Position numbers and translations under genes: made by a program
Assembly (NCBI GenBank): GCA_963969365.1
Contig: OZ017747.1
Location: 3,162,001-3,226,000, forward strand
Source of the DNA: Asterochloris sp. CNOR1
Taxonomy: Eukaryota > Chlorophyta > Trebouxiophyceae > Trebouxiales > Trebouxiaceae
Reading direction: 5' to 3'
DNA length: 64,000 bases
Notes under the pieces: generated by a model
The model's database searches: none
Told to the model about the DNA's origin: nothing
Seen by the model: the letters and a program-made list of their open reading frames with translations, nothing else
Shown: positions 1-12,701 of the stretch, one piece after another
Numbering within the stretch: the stretch's first letter is position 1
How the letters are laid out: the number at the start of each line of letters is the position of its first letter

Positions 1-18
1 ATCAGAGGTGAGCTGGTT

Positions 19-1108
19 TCAGTCACTCCAGCGCAGCACAGCACGGATGCGCTGCACAATGCACCCTGCTGCTGCCGCAGGTCTCAAACAGGTGTGCTGT
101 GCAGGAACAGCAGAGCGACAGTTCTCACCACATTGGCCAGCATGCTTGTGATGTCATCCATCGGGGTGGCAGGAACCACCAGGGCATGGTGGGCCTCCTC
201 AATCAGGCTGTCTGCATGCTGCCCAATCGTGGTGGTGGACTCGTCATCGCTGGCTGCGTCCAGGAGGGAGTGCTCCAGGGGCGCGTGCTGCTGCCTGAGC
301 AGGGAAAGGAATGTGTGGGCTCAATGCCAGCCCTGCCTTTAGAGGTAGTGCACTGACGACCAGCTTTTGGGCAGCAGTGGGCTGCACGGACAACAGCGGG
401 TCCAGTTGGTCCGCTGCCTCCCCGCAGCTGCAAGTTGGTGCAGCAAATGCGATTGTGAACAGCTCCTGGAAAGGTCAGTGAGCTCGAGGCGCCTCACTCA
501 GCCATCATGGGGAAGAGCTGCTCCAGCTGCTCCCTCAGCACGTCTGGCTGCACATCCACCATGGCGACCCCAGTCTCCACCTCCGCAAGGAACCAGTCTG
601 CATCGTCGCCAGGGCCGGCATCAGCTTCTGCGGCAGCAGCTGCCTCTGCCTGCAGCAGCACAGAAGGCCGGCATGGATGGAGGTCAGGCAACAGCAGGGG
701 ACGGGCTTGCTGAGCTCCGCCAAGCAGATCAACCCGGTCACTGCATGTCTGCAGGTATGAGACAGCGCCTGCACCTGACAAGGCAATGCTGCTGTCAGCT
801 CAACCTCCTTCAGCAGCGCAGGCATCCACAGCACCAGGGCAGCCTGCTTCAGCATGGCTGCGTGGCAGACTAGACCAGTGACAAAGCATGCGACCCCTGC
901 CAGTGTCCAGCAGGACCTCCAGACCTTGTGTGTACGCCAGATAGGGTCACCACATCAGCATTTTAAAGTCCGCGCACTTCACCTTTGCCTCCTTGCTCAG
1001 CACGCTCCTCTGCCCAGGTCCCTGATAGCGAGCATTGGCCTGAGAGGCACCAGCAGCTGCAGCGCCTGCTGAACCTCCCAGAGTCAACCGAGCAAGTTGC
1101 CTGATCAT
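19..1108 (-). CDS. Unrecognised small membrane protein (five exons)
   Basis: I do not recognise this family. Five exons join in phase: 983-1108, 775-924, 498-649, 129-294 and 19-51, giving about 208 residues and a TGA stop. The first exon begins MIRQLARLTLGG and is rich in Arg, Ala and Gly without acidic residues, which resembles an organelle presequence. Exon two carries a hydrophobic stretch (LAGVACFVTGLVC) that could span a membrane. The rest is acidic and helical in character, with ADWFLAEVETG and HSLLDAASDDES. Donors are gtgaag, gtgcag, gtgagg and gtgaga; the exon-two acceptor is pyrimidine-poor and is the weakest join. The gene is divergent from the next one. Mitochondrial or plastid targeting is inference only. 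Confidence 0.45.
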
Positions 1109-1473
1109 GTTGTCAAGGTGTGAATATCTGGAGGATTTTCGGGAGCTGGCCTTTTTTCCTCTGAAGATCAATTACTAATAGGCTAGGTCACAGATTGGGG
1201 ACTATTGAACTGCTGGGCTCTGCGATGCTCCAGTTTAGCCCCTCCCCTCCCACCAGGCCGGAGGGCAGGGGCTCATGCTACAGGTCAGGCTCCGGACATT
1301 CAACTAGCAGACTGCCAACACTGAAGTGCACCAACAGAGTTTGTGCTGCAGTCCAAGGACACTGGATGCCCCATATGGCATCATTTTGCAGGGGCAAGGT
1401 TAGCTGGCCGGGCTAGCTGCATCGGGCACATGCGCTCACATCATCTCACGCTCACTTGATTCATATTGTGCAG
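1109..1473. promoter_or_regulatory. Divergent intergenic region
   Basis: This stretch lies between the start of the small minus-strand gene and the first identified exon of the plus-strand NPLNPxY-motif gene. It should hold both promoters and probably the missing first exon of the plus-strand gene. I see no clear TATA box or other motif. Confidence 0.3.
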
Positions 1474-4400
1474 GCGGAGTGGACTCTGGTCTTGGCAAGT
1501 CATCCGCAGCATTTACAAATTCAATGCCAGTGAGTCCAATGCTGTCAGCAGTGCTGGCTGCAAGGGGCCTGCAGTTTGCAAATGCATGCTGAGCTCCTCG
1601 GCACCTGCAGGCGCCCTTGGTGAAGACTTTCAGCGATGCGGGCATGCATGTGGCGCCTCAGTTCAGGCACACCTGGAACCGCCCGAACCTCAACCTTGAG
1701 ACCAGGGACATTCCAGGCAGGCTGCCGGCCGCGTACCTGCAGTCCTGCTGCCTGTGCTGTGTGCCAAGCAGGCACAGCAATTCTCAGCGTGCTTGCAGCC
1801 TGTCTGCTGTTGACACATAGGCGCCACAGGTGTCGACCTTGTATTTTCATGCTGCAGGGGCGACGCCCCGTGTTGCGCACATTCATAAGCACCCGCGAGG
1901 CACCAACCCCCTCAATCCACAGTGTGAGGCCCTGGAGCCGTGCTGTTGACCTGAGCCTTTCATGCTGCACACCACAACCTTGTCACCCTGCCGCTGCCTG
2001 CAGATCAGCTGCCCCATGAGGGCTTTCAGATGCCCTGCGGCACCCCACGCAGCTTTGTCCGCAATACTCTAGACATCGAGGACATCCCTGGCGCACAGGT
2101 TGGGTACCTGTCACCCCAGGCAGCCTGCTGCACCAAGACAGCTCACTGTCAGCCATTGAGGATGACATCCAGCTGCTGGCATTGGTGCAGGCCACCTGTC
2201 TGCCCTGTCACCTGCTCAGGCTGCTGCATGGCATGCTGGTTGCAGCAGCCATGCAGATCTGTGCGCTGGTCACACTGTGACACCCAGATGCCTGCAGCCC
2301 ACAGGCCCCAGCTCGCTGCGGAGGGAGCACGACTTTATTCTGGACTGCTCGGATGTGGAGGGGGCACAGCCGCACTGGCAGCCGCAGTGGAGGAGGGAGC
2401 AGTTGCAGGGGTCCAAGCCGCGGCCAGCCTCTGCCCCCACGCAGCGCAGCAATGACATCAGGGCGGTGCAGCAGCGCATCCAAAGGTGAGTGCTGCAGCG
2501 GGCCCTCCTCAGCAGCAGCACATCTTGCAGATGATGCACCTTGCAGCCAACTTGTCTGTCCACGTCTGCCTGCAGCAGGCCTTTGTTGTGTGGAAAGTGA
2601 TGTCCTTTGCCGGAGGTTGCTGCCACTCCATGTTGGTCTGCTGCAGGGCAAAGCTCTGCTCGACAACGCAGGCTGTCCTGAGCTGTGGGCCGTCAAGCTT
2701 GTGAGGGGATGCCCTCCATGCATGCCAAGACATGCCCTTTGTGCCGACTGGCAGCTGCACAGCTCATCATAAAATTCAGTGCAGGGTGCAGGCTTACATT
2801 CAGTTTCAGACCGCAGACCCGCATGGTGGCGTCCCCATGCTCCCACAGCAGCAAGCCCTGCCCTCAGAGCCGCTATCACCATGGCAGGTGCTGCCATCAA
2901 ACCCACTACCTGTTTGTGCAGGGTGACAAATTTCATTGAGGACATTGACAAGGTGCACAGGGATCCCACCACCACAGCCCAGCGGCATCAGGCGCAGCGC
3001 AAAGCTGCAGACGCACAGCAGCGCCGGGGGGAGGAGGCACGCACGCTGCTGCGGGCTGCGGCAGCTGCAGCTGCAGATCTGGGGGCGGTGGAGGTGGCGT
3101 GGCTGGCCTTCAAGAAGGCTGATAGGGAGGGCTGTGGCAAACTCAAGGCCAGCGAGTTTGCTCAGGTGGGCTGCAGGCGGGCATGCTGAGAGTGGGGAGG
3201 TCGGCTTGGGCTGGGAGGGGTTGCTGGCTGGGCCCCCAAAGAAGTGCAGGCCCAAAGTGAGAGTCAGCAAGTTTGCATGTTTATGCTGGCTGGTCACATT
3301 AAGGAAGGGCACTTTGGCTGAGGCTTGGTGCCCTCAGGGTGGGGCATGTCTGCTAGGGCCAGCAAGGGCATGGTCAGGTACCATTGGTATCAATGAGCCT
3401 GGGCAGCTGCAGTCTTACTTACATGCAGCAGGCTTTCTCTCACAACCACATGCACCCCTTCAAACCCTGAGCCCAGTGTGCTTGCCATGCAGGCGCTGCA
3501 GAGCAGCCCCGGCCTGCAGCTCACCAGCGCAGACATCCTCAAGGCGTCCAATGGGCTGGCTGACAGCAGTGGCCTGCTGGACTACCGCCCAGTCACACGC
3601 CACATGCTGCACGCGCAGCTGCTGCGCGATTCGGGGGCTGCCAGGTACCAGGACGGCAGCGGCGCTAGCATGGGCGGGGTGAGTGGGGCAGTGCGGCCAC
3701 AGTCCGCTGCTCCCAGAACTGGCCACCAGAGACCTGGCAGTGGCAAACCAATGTCGGCTCAGCCAGGCAGTGCTGCAACGAGCAAGCCCCCGTTGCCCCC
3801 GCCGGCAGAGCCTGTCAGCAGGGCTGGGACATCTGAGCCTTGGTTCAACCCTGAGCAACAGTCAGACCATGCAATCAGCTCGGGACAGGAGACTGCAGCC
3901 CCTGCAGCAGCACGTGGGCCCGTTGCAGATGCCTGGGATGGGGAGGCAGGGCCCCAGGGGCGCAGCAGGCCCACTGAGAAGGCAGGGCATGCAGCCCAGC
4001 CTGAACTTATGCCCAGGGACCAGCAGGGACAGGGCAGTCCTCTGGACGAGCCTCGTCAAGAGTATCAGCCTCTTGCCAAGCCTCAAAGCAGCAAAGGGAA
4101 AGTAGACACCTGCCCCCATACTGCGCATGCTGGGCTGCGGCAGCGGGAGAAGCACAAGGCTCCTAACTGGTTTGCCAAGGGGCTGGGCCTGCAGGAGGAG
4201 CTGTGGATGGGGAGGCTGAGCGCCACTACTAGGCCATCGGGCAGCAAGGGTGTGCGTGGCTGCCCCTGGACTGCTGGCCTGCCAAACAGATCCTGGGTAA
4301 GTGTTGCCACTGGACAGCCCTGTGCGTGCAGTACATGCACATGACAGCAGTGCAGTCCAGGAGATCCTCCATGGACTGCTTGGCATGCAAGGGCGTTGCA

Positions 4401-4614
4401 GGCAGCGCAGCACACACTGTCTGGACTGCCCAAAGCAAAGCAGGCTCCCATAACTAGAGCGCTATGCCGCTGCCTGCTCAGCTGGTTGGTGAAAACCCAG
4501 CTGGATTTGCTTTTGCAGGGAGCTGAGAAAGAGCAGCCAGCTGCTATGCGCTTGGCTGGCAGGCCTTCATCGGCTGCGCCACATCAAACGTCAGTGGCCT
4601 TCTCAGTCAGGTGA
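1474..4614 (+). CDS. NPLNPxY / DIxGAxP-motif protein with EF-hand-like segment
   Basis: Nine exons join in phase: 1474-1529, 1611-1716, 1858-1923, 2004-2098, 2298-2485, 2922-3165, 3493-4296 and 4519-4614, plus an unlocated first exon upstream. The N-terminal half has a recurring signature: RDIPGATPR, TNPLNPQYQLP, RNTLDIEDIPGAQP and DCSDVEGAQP. Motifs of this TNPLxPxY / DIxGAxP type occur in uncharacterised EF-hand-associated proteins of protists and flagellated algae (recollection, not a search). Exon 2922-3165 encodes a charged coiled region followed by AFKKADREGCGKLKASEF, a weak EF-hand-like loop. The last 270 residues are low-complexity, Pro/Gln/Ser-rich. The intron after 1716 must start with GC (ccag^gcaggc) to keep the repeat intact. 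A cytoskeletal or axonemal role is possible but unproven. Confidence 0.6.
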
Positions 4615-5690
4615 CATTCTTGATGTCATGTGTCACCTGCTGAGGTTGTGTCCAACTGCTGGGTGGCAGCTCAAAACCCTTGCTCGCTGTGTGCAGGGAC
4701 TCTCCTCTTGCCAGGAGGGAAAAACAAAGCCTGCTGGCTGACATGATTACCATCAAGGCTCTGCGTTGACAGATGGCATGTAACATCAGATTCAGAGTGC
4801 CTCTGATGGTGGCTGTTGTCAGCAACATCTCTTCTATGTCACATGGTATTGCAGCAGGACATGCACCTGATGCGGGATGAATGTTTATGCCAAGCACAAG
4901 CTGCTGGAATGAATACAGGAGATCGACACAAAATGATTTCAGAGTGCCAGGCCATGTCCCAGCAATGTCCTGCTGAGAGGGCTGACTTCATCTGCTGGGC
5001 AGCTCCTCTGAGTTTCGCTGCCCAGCTGCATCCTGCTCCCTTTTCTCTGCCATGCTAACCAAGCCTGCAGTGCCTGCCATAATTGCCACTGTGGCTCCCT
5101 GGAGGCAGACACAGGACGGAGTCAGCACACCCTTGCCCTGCACAGCACAGGCACAGAGCAGCAGCCAGGAAGCATATAGACCTGAGCAATGACACGTCCT
5201 CGCATCATCATCTGTGAGAGCTGCTGATTGCCCTGCAAAGGAGGAACAGAGGAGGTGATCCTGCCGCACCTCCATGACAAGAAATGCAGAGCGATACAAA
5301 ACATTCAAGTGAGCAGACTACACACCTGTCTGAAAGCTATCAAGCCTGCACAGAGAACAGCTGCTGTGGTCCCTGCACCTGCAGGCATTCAGGAAGCGGG
5401 ACATCAGTCCTAGTTTGCTTGGCTGGCAGGCCCCCTTTCTCATTCAGGTGCTTGGGCTCACCTACAAGGACCCATGGGCTACGTTGCCTGCGGGGTTCCA
5501 CATAGTCGTCCATCTGCAGATGTGGACGTCTATGTGCAGAAACTCGAGTGCCTGACTCTAGAGACCCCAGCAGCTGACCATATCAACATGGATTGCGGTC
5601 CAACACCGGGCTTTTCGGTGTGTAATGAGATGGTCCGGAGCTCTGGCTCACTTCAACTGAATTCCTGAGAAGGGGGTGGGCTGGGAAGTC
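4615..5690. other. Intergenic region before kinase 1
   Basis: About one kilobase with no convincing exon chain. It should contain the 3' UTR of the upstream gene and the promoter and 5' UTR of kinase 1. A short open stretch at 5513-5668 follows a ctgcag, but no partner exon in phase was found. Confidence 0.35.
4779..4783 (+). terminator. Candidate TGTAA polyadenylation signal
   Basis: TGTAA, the usual green-algal poly(A) signal, lies 165 bases after the TGA stop of the preceding gene. One pentamer alone is weak evidence. Confidence 0.35.
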
Positions 5691-8600
5691 ATGGGCTGCG
5701 CAGGCTCCAAGGAAGCTGTTCAGGTGGAACCAACATTTTGGGTAGCATGGCTGTGTTGTGTAGATAAGAGTTTGCGCACAAAATGATCATGCTTTCCGTT
5801 CATGCATCAGCAAGGCATTGCCTGTGCCTGGGAGCAGCAATGAGTGGAGCTGCGGCTGGGTAGCGATTGACCGCTGCCTGTCTGTCTGATTGCAGCCGCA
5901 GTCAAGGGCAGACGGACACAAGAGTGAACGCCATGACCTGGACTCTGCCAATGAGGCGCACGTGCAAGACAAGCAGTCTGGGAAGCAGACCGCTGATGGC
6001 AGACAGGCGCAGTCCAGGGTGGATGCGTCATCTGCCAGTGAGCACAGGAATTGGCCCCTTCCTCGGTGCATCCTCAGCAAGCACTCACAGTCACCCAAGT
6101 TCCATGATTGCTGCACATCAGCACCTGTTGCGGTGCTTGGTCGCGCTCCAGCTCCCTCTGGCCATCTCACAGCAAGGCAGGCACGCTGCCCCACCTTTGC
6201 TGCAGGTCCCCAGGCTATAGCAGTGACGCCCGCGTCAGCACAGGCCCAGGCTGCCCCAGTTCCCACAGCTGCGCAGTTGCCGCCGCCCAGACAGCACCCA
6301 GGCTTCCAGGAGCCAGCTAATGAGCAAGAGCGCCTGGAGACATTGCACTCACTGCAGATTTTGGACACGGAGCCTGAGGCGCGCTTTGACGACATCACGC
6401 GCATCGTGAAGGCGGTCTTCAAAGTGCAGTATGCTGCCATCACGCTGGTGGACAAGGATAGGCTCTGGTGGGGCTCAGCAGGGGCCTGCTGCCTGTCTGT
6501 GGCTGGGCTGGCTGCATGTATGTGGCACGAGGAGGCCAGGGGGCAAGGGCAGACCCTGGCTGCCTGTGTGTCGCAGGGCCAGTTGGATGTGTGTCGGTGG
6601 CTCGGCAAGCTGGGCTGGTTGATGATGCCCAGCTGTCTGGAGGGTCAAGGGTGGCATGCTCTGCTTACGGCAGTAGTCAGTCCTTGCCAGAGCAGGCTGC
6701 AAGGCTCCCCCTCTGCTAGTGGTGTGTGACTGGCATACCAGGCAGACAAGTATCTGGCGGCGCGCAGGCCAGCATGTCAACCACAAGGGCGCCTCCAGTG
6801 AGCATGAATGTCTGGCTTCTGCAGGTACAAGTCCATCATTGGCTTGGATATCAAGGAGATGAGCAGGTCAGACGGGTTCTGTGCGGCCGCCATCCAGCAC
6901 GATAAGCTGGAGGTGCTGGTGGTGGAGGATGCGCTTCTAGATGCCAGGTGAGTGCCCCTGGTGTCTCCTGCTTGGCTGCTGGGATTCACCTGTCTGTCCA
7001 CGCACCAGCAGTGCACATCAGCTGTGGAGGGACATTGCCCCCAGTGTGAGGTCTCATGCTGGTATGCCATGCACGTTGCAACAGATGTCCCCTGGCAGCG
7101 CTGCTTGGCAGGGTTTTGACAGCTGCCTTCGCCACAGGCAGCAGCACACGCATCAGCAAGATCTCCCGGCAGCCCTGCTGAGCAGTGGGTTCAGCTGCTT
7201 TTGTGAGGCAGGCAGGATCATGTGTGCTGCGGCAGGCAGACTGCACGCTTGCAGCAGGCCACTGGCTGCCTGTGCTGCGCCAGAATGCAAAGCTACCAGG
7301 CATAAGATCCAGATCGAAAGCGATGCTGACTGCCTGCTGTGCTGCTGTGCAGGTTCCGTGAAATTCCTGCAGTCACAAACGCAGGTATCCGTTTCTACTG
7401 CGGCGCACCCCTGGTGACTTCCAATGGCCACAAGATCGGCACACTGTGAGCGCAGCACACCCAGAGTTGTATGCTATGTCATTTACCTTAGCACATGACA
7501 CCACTTGCTGCCCTCAGCTTCCTCATCAGCTCTGCAGCCCTGGCGCCCATGCCGCTTCTGGTGCGACATCTGTGCCCCAGCTAGGCCAGCAGGGTGGAGG
7601 CAACGCTCTGGGTGCAGTAGTGAAGCTCTGACTGGTGCAGCACGGAGTTGGTTGGGCTCTCATGACCGTAGCCCAGATGTGCCTGCTGCCAGGGCTGCAA
7701 GCATGTGCTGGCTCAGCTCCCACCGTGGGTCTGCAACTCTAAGCCGTCATCTGCCAGGAGCTGCAGGCCAGGGCAGCTCACGCAGCCATGCCACCGGGTG
7801 CTGCAGGCATGTCCTGGCTTAATGCAAATGGTGAGGGTTTGCTCAAGCAATCATGCTGCTGGGTGCTGCAGGTGCGTGCTGGACCCAACGCCCCAGAAGG
7901 TGGATGCAATGCACCTGGCCATGCTGGGCAATTTCGCTAGCATGGTCGTCAAGGAGATTGAGCGTGACCGTGTGAAGCGTGTCACCAGCGATGCTGTGAG
8001 CCAGGCCAACAACTCGCTCAAGCAGGTCTGCAGCAGGCTTAGCAGCTCTTGTCCACTGTCCAGCTGCTCTGGTGCCGCCTGATGGCTGGCTTGCTTGGAA
8101 CCGTTGCATGCTGTCAGACAGCCCAGCAACATGCTCTGAGCAGGCCTGGCAGCTAGTGCCTTTATGTTGCGCCCTATGGTCTGGCTGCGCTGGGTGTGTC
8201 CCATGCCCTGCTTGCCAGGAGCAAGGCAAGGCCGTCAATTAGGCCAGAGAGTTGTGCAGCAGGCTCAGCAACCCTCCTCAAAGCCATCTTAGCATGGAAG
8301 GATGCCCTGCTTGGCACTGAACCCCGCTAGCTTGGCCTGCCAGACCTGTGGCTAAGGCCTGAGACACGCTCACTGCTCATGCACAGGGGGGGAGGCCGTG
8401 CTTTAGATGTAGCCATCATCATTGGATGTAGCCATCATCATCTCACCTCATGGCCTCAGAGTTGCGTCAGCTGCAACCAGATGCCCCGTTGGAACCACAT
8501 CCACCTGGGCATGGAAGGTCACCTGCTGTGTAGCAGTGAGTCAAGGCAAAGTGCAGCACAGCGAAGACTCTCGGGCTTGCAGGAGGTGTTTGCTGAGGTT

Positions 8601-11600
8601 GAAGAGCAGCACTGATGGGCCCCCCCCTCCTGTGCAGGCACTGGACAGTGTACGAGACAGCGTCATGCTGGTGGACACCTCCATTGCTGAGGCGGCCAGG
8701 TGGACGCTGCAGTTTGCCAACGAGAACTGGGTGCGGATGACCGGTGAGTTTGGGGCACGGGTGGGTGCAACAGCAGGTGGTGTGGGAGCTGCCAGTCTGC
8801 TCAGCTAGGGCTCCCGACAAAATCGAGGTGCAGATGACAGGTGAGCGTGGGGCACTGAGCTCGGGGCACATGCAGCATGAGGGTGTTGGCGGCTGCAGCC
8901 TGCTCAGCCCGCCTGAGGGCTCTCAGCGAGGATTGGGTGCAGATGACAGGTGACCCTGGGGCATCTGCAGCAACAGATCGTGCTGGGGGCTGCAGGCTGG
9001 TCAGGCCTGGTGAGTTGCAAGAACCGATGACCAGGTGCAGATGACATGTGAGCCTTCGCGATCTGCAGCAGGGGTTTGTCGGGGGATTGCAACCTTATCT
9101 ACTCAGCCAGGGCTCCTAAGCGGACTGGGTGACAGATGAGCTTGGGGCACATGCAGCAGCAGAGTGTGCTTGCAGCTGCAGCCTGCTCAGCCTTGCTGAG
9201 CCCCCTGGTCTTGTCTTGGGGCAGGACAGCACCACCATACACTGCACACTGGGCGCCCAACATTGGGTGGGGTATGGCTATGTACCATTTGCGAGGCAGA
9301 CACGCAGGAACCCAGCAGCATGGTAGCGCTGCACGGTGGCCCCTATCATAGAGCCTGATGCTTCTGCACGTCTCAGATCCTGGCCTGTCTCCCTGCAGGG
9401 TTGTCAAGGGAGGTTGCCGGCCTGCTTCTGTTCAACATCTTCACGTTGGACCCCTCCGTCAAGCCGGTGAGCTCAGTTCCTCAGTTGCTGCTGACCATCC
9501 GAGCTCAACAAGGCTGCTGTCCGCACTGAGGCCTGATTGACAGGCAGTAGCATGTATGAGCTTCAGACGTCAGGCTGCTCGTCCGTGATGCAGGAGACTT
9601 TGGTGGAGGTGCACCAGAGTGCACAGCAGAAGCGGCAGGACTTTGCTGTGCCTGTGACGTTCAAAGGAGCCCAGCGGACACTGCTGTTCAGGTGGTCTGC
9701 TGCACCTGACTGCTTGCAAATGTCACGATGTGGATTGCCTTGTGCATACAATCGTTTTGCCCAGTTTTGAAGCGCCCCACTTTTGAATGCAGCAGTGTCA
9801 TGCCTCATGAAACAGGGCCTGTGTGCACAAGGCTGCTAACCAGCTACCTGTCTTGTGTAGGATGGCCTCATCAGACCTGACAGCCGGGAATGCTCCCAAC
9901 ATCCCGTCCTTTGTGCAGCTGCTAGGCCAGAAAAACCAGAATCTGTGGTTTGTCGTCGTGCAGCCTGACAAGCTGCTGATGCCTCACACCTCCATTCCGC
10001 CCACTGGGTCCAATCAGTGAGCCCTGCCACATGCGCCTGCCCTGATGGTCACCCTGGCAGATGCCTTTTACGCCTGCCTGCCACATGCGTCTAGCCTCAT
10101 GGTGCACCCGGCAAGTTCCACCTATGCCAGACCCACCAGTTCCAGCAAGGAGGCTGCCTTTCACCCCCTGCAGGGCCAGGACTCTGGGTGCTATCCCGGT
10201 GCAGCTGGCAGGGCCCGTGAATGAGGAGCCCTTTAGCGATGTGCAGCTGGGGCCCCTTCTGGGCAAGGGGGCCTTTGGCAAGGTGCAAATTGACCCTCTG
10301 GCTTCATAATCCGCTGCAGCATGTTGATGGTGGCCGAGCACAAATCCCTTTAGAATTTTACGGTCTACCGCCATAAGGAATGCCTGTTGAGCACGCCTCA
10401 TTGGGTGCTGGGCCCCATACCTGTCTCGTGTGGCTCTGCCTGCCGCCAGCATAGTGTGGCAGCTCCTGTCTCAACGGCGCTGACTGTGCTGCAGGTATAC
10501 AGAGCCATCTGGAATAGGACGACTGTGGCCTGCAAGGTGAGCTGCTTGACCTGCTGCATATGTCTGAGCTGTCAGGTGGCACACTGCAGCCTGTTCCCTG
10601 CCTGCCAAGGTGCGCTGAGGCCCCAAGCAGCTCTGCTGATGCTAATCTCCATCTGGAGTGCATCAGGCCACCTCTCCTCTGATCTCCTCTGCTGACGCCC
10701 TGCTGTTGATGCAGATTGTGGAGACGACAGTCAAGGGTAGCAGCAAAAAGATGGACAGCATGGGGCAGCTCATAGAGGCTGTGCTGGGACAGGACTTGGC
10801 GCACCCCAACGTCGTCCAGACCTACAAGCATACCACCCGAGTTGCCCCGCAGGTGTGCCTTGCTGGCTGGCTGCGGCTGCCTCGTGGTTCTTGCATGCTT
10901 CCTGCTGAGTGTGGCGGTGGGGTTCCCCAAGGGTTGCTCCTGCACCTGCACAGGAGGCTTGCCGTCCAGGGGCCATGTCGACCCGGCCTCTCACGCAGCT
11001 GTAGTGACGCTGTGCAGGATGATGCGCGGCTGGCTGCTTTCCGGCAGCAGTGTGGAATGAATGTGCAAGACTGCCAGGAGCCCCGAGTTATGGAGACCTG
11101 GTACGGTGCTGGAGCCCCTGCTGGGTCACTGCAGCCCACTGCTGAATGCCAGCCCTGGGAGCAGAGCCATAGTCCGCTGATCTGTTGCACTTGTCCTGAG
11201 GAGACCTGCAGTTCCTGCCTGTCATTCCCCACAATGTACGTCTGCTCTGCAGGCTGGTCCTCGAGTACTGTCATAAAGGCTGCTTGCTGGTGAGCCAAGG
11301 CACAAGCACATCTCCAGCACTGCTTGATCCTGGCTTGATGTTTGTGCCGCCCTGCTGTGCAACATGGTCGTCACCTGGGTCCATTGCTGACACTCACACA
11401 GCCTGCACCTTGGGCACCCCCTGCAGGATGCCGTGGACAGGGGCTGGCTGAGGACAGAGCGGTCCATCGTGCATGGCACGCCCGACATGGACGCCATCTG
11501 GTCCACCGCCCGCGAGATTGCTGCTGGCATGGCTTACCTGCACAGCCTGGACATCTTGCACGGGGTATGTGCCTGAGCTGCCAACTGATGCAGCTACATG

Positions 11601-12701
11601 CAGAGCAAGCTTCACGCTTGCTCATGTTTCCCCAGTCTGCACCTTGCTGGAGCCCAGCAGCAGAGCCGGAGCCTTGCTCTGGTCTGCGCAGGATCTCACA
11701 GGCGGCAATGTGCTGCTGGGAGCCAATGACAAGGACAGACGGGGGTTCATCGCCAAGGTGGGTGCTGCTGTAGCCCTGCACTTGGAGGGCAAAGGCAGCA
11801 CATGCCCGGCAGTCACTTGATGCGAGAGTGGGCGCAATGCCTGTGGCCCTCTGGTTGCCAATGCTCCTGTTCTGCCTGCAGGTGTCAGATTTTGGCCTCA
11901 GCAGGGTTGCTGCGGATGACATTAATACCAAAACCTATGGCACTGTCACTCACATGCCTCCTGGTGCGCTCATCTGTGTTGCTGCTTTGAACGTGCTGCC
12001 AGTGCATGTGCTTGATGCTGCCTGTGCAAAGGCAGTGGCAGCATGCTGCTGCCATCATGCAGTGTATGGCTCAACATGAATTCACACTCTAGTCCACTCC
12101 AGTCCAGTCTTCCAACTGCAGAGCTGCTGAGAGAAGGACTGCTCACCAAGAGCGCCGACATCTTTGCATTTGCCGTTCTCATGTATGAGATGTATGTTGG
12201 CGAGAGGTGCGGATTGCTTGTCTGGCCCGTGTGCAGGGTCAGCTCTGCCCTGGGGTCTGTTTGACGTGTGCAGTTGGCCCTGGGTCAGAACTCCATTGCC
12301 GCCAGGCTGCATGTCTGCAAGCTCATGCAGGGCGTGGGCAGGACTGCGGCAACCTGTCATCCTACATAAAGTCGGTATCGCCAATGAGCAGCTGAAACTG
12401 CCTGAGGGCACGCCTGAGATGTATCAGGTATAGGCTGTAATCACTGGCAGGTGCACAGGAGGCCCTGCCACCAAGACGTGCCGTAGCCACCAGGCTGCAG
12501 CATTCTGGCTGTACATGACTATGGCATCACTCAGCACTGTCATAGCTGCCCCAATGGTGGCAGCATCCAGCAGCACCCTGCTTGCCCCTGCAGGCTCTTT
12601 TTCAGGACTGCATCACTTCAGATCACAAGCTGCGACCGACCTTCCAGGATGTACTTGACCGCATTGATGACCTGCTGGACGCAGCAGAAGCCTCAAAGTA
12701 G
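5691..12701 (+). CDS. GAF-PAS protein kinase 1 (TKL-like, N-terminal MGC start)
   Basis: Twenty-one exons join in phase to about 739 residues. The start was chosen because it encodes MGCAGSKEAVQ, a Gly2/Cys3/Ser6 pattern typical of N-myristoylated, palmitoylated kinases. Order: low-complexity linker; GAF domain (exons 6206-8025) with LHSLQILDTEPEARFDDI, ITLVDKDRLWY and RFYCGAPLVTSNGHKIG, very like bacterial GAF modules; a PAS-like region (8638-10016) with LQFANENWVRMTG; kinase domain (10174-12701). Kinase motifs: glycine loop LLGKGAFGKV, lysine in TVACK, hinge LVLEYCHKG, catalytic loop LHGDLTGGN, metal-binding VSDFGLSR, MPPELL, and KSADIFAFAVLMYEMYVGER. The catalytic loop has HGD instead of HRD. 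Probably a membrane-tethered sensor kinase; the ligand is unknown. Its closest relative is the next gene downstream. Confidence 0.88.
7796..7885 (+). repeat. Tandem copy of an acceptor junction in a kinase 1 intron
   Basis: The true acceptor (gggtgctgcag before exon 7872) is preceded 65 bases upstream by a near copy, gggtgctgcaggcatgtcct, at 7796. The copy is in the intron and could act as a decoy 3' splice site. Confidence 0.6.
8720..9195 (+). repeat. Intronic array of exon-end/donor copies in kinase 1
   Basis: The end of exon 8638-8743 and its donor (gtgcggatgaccg^gtgagt) recur four more times in the following intron, near 8828, 8935, 9034 and 9126, at a period of roughly 92-107 bases. Copies read gtgcagatgacag^gtgagc or close variants. 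Each unit also carries ggggca and ctgctcag blocks. The PAS-like reading frame does not continue through the units. Confidence 0.75.
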
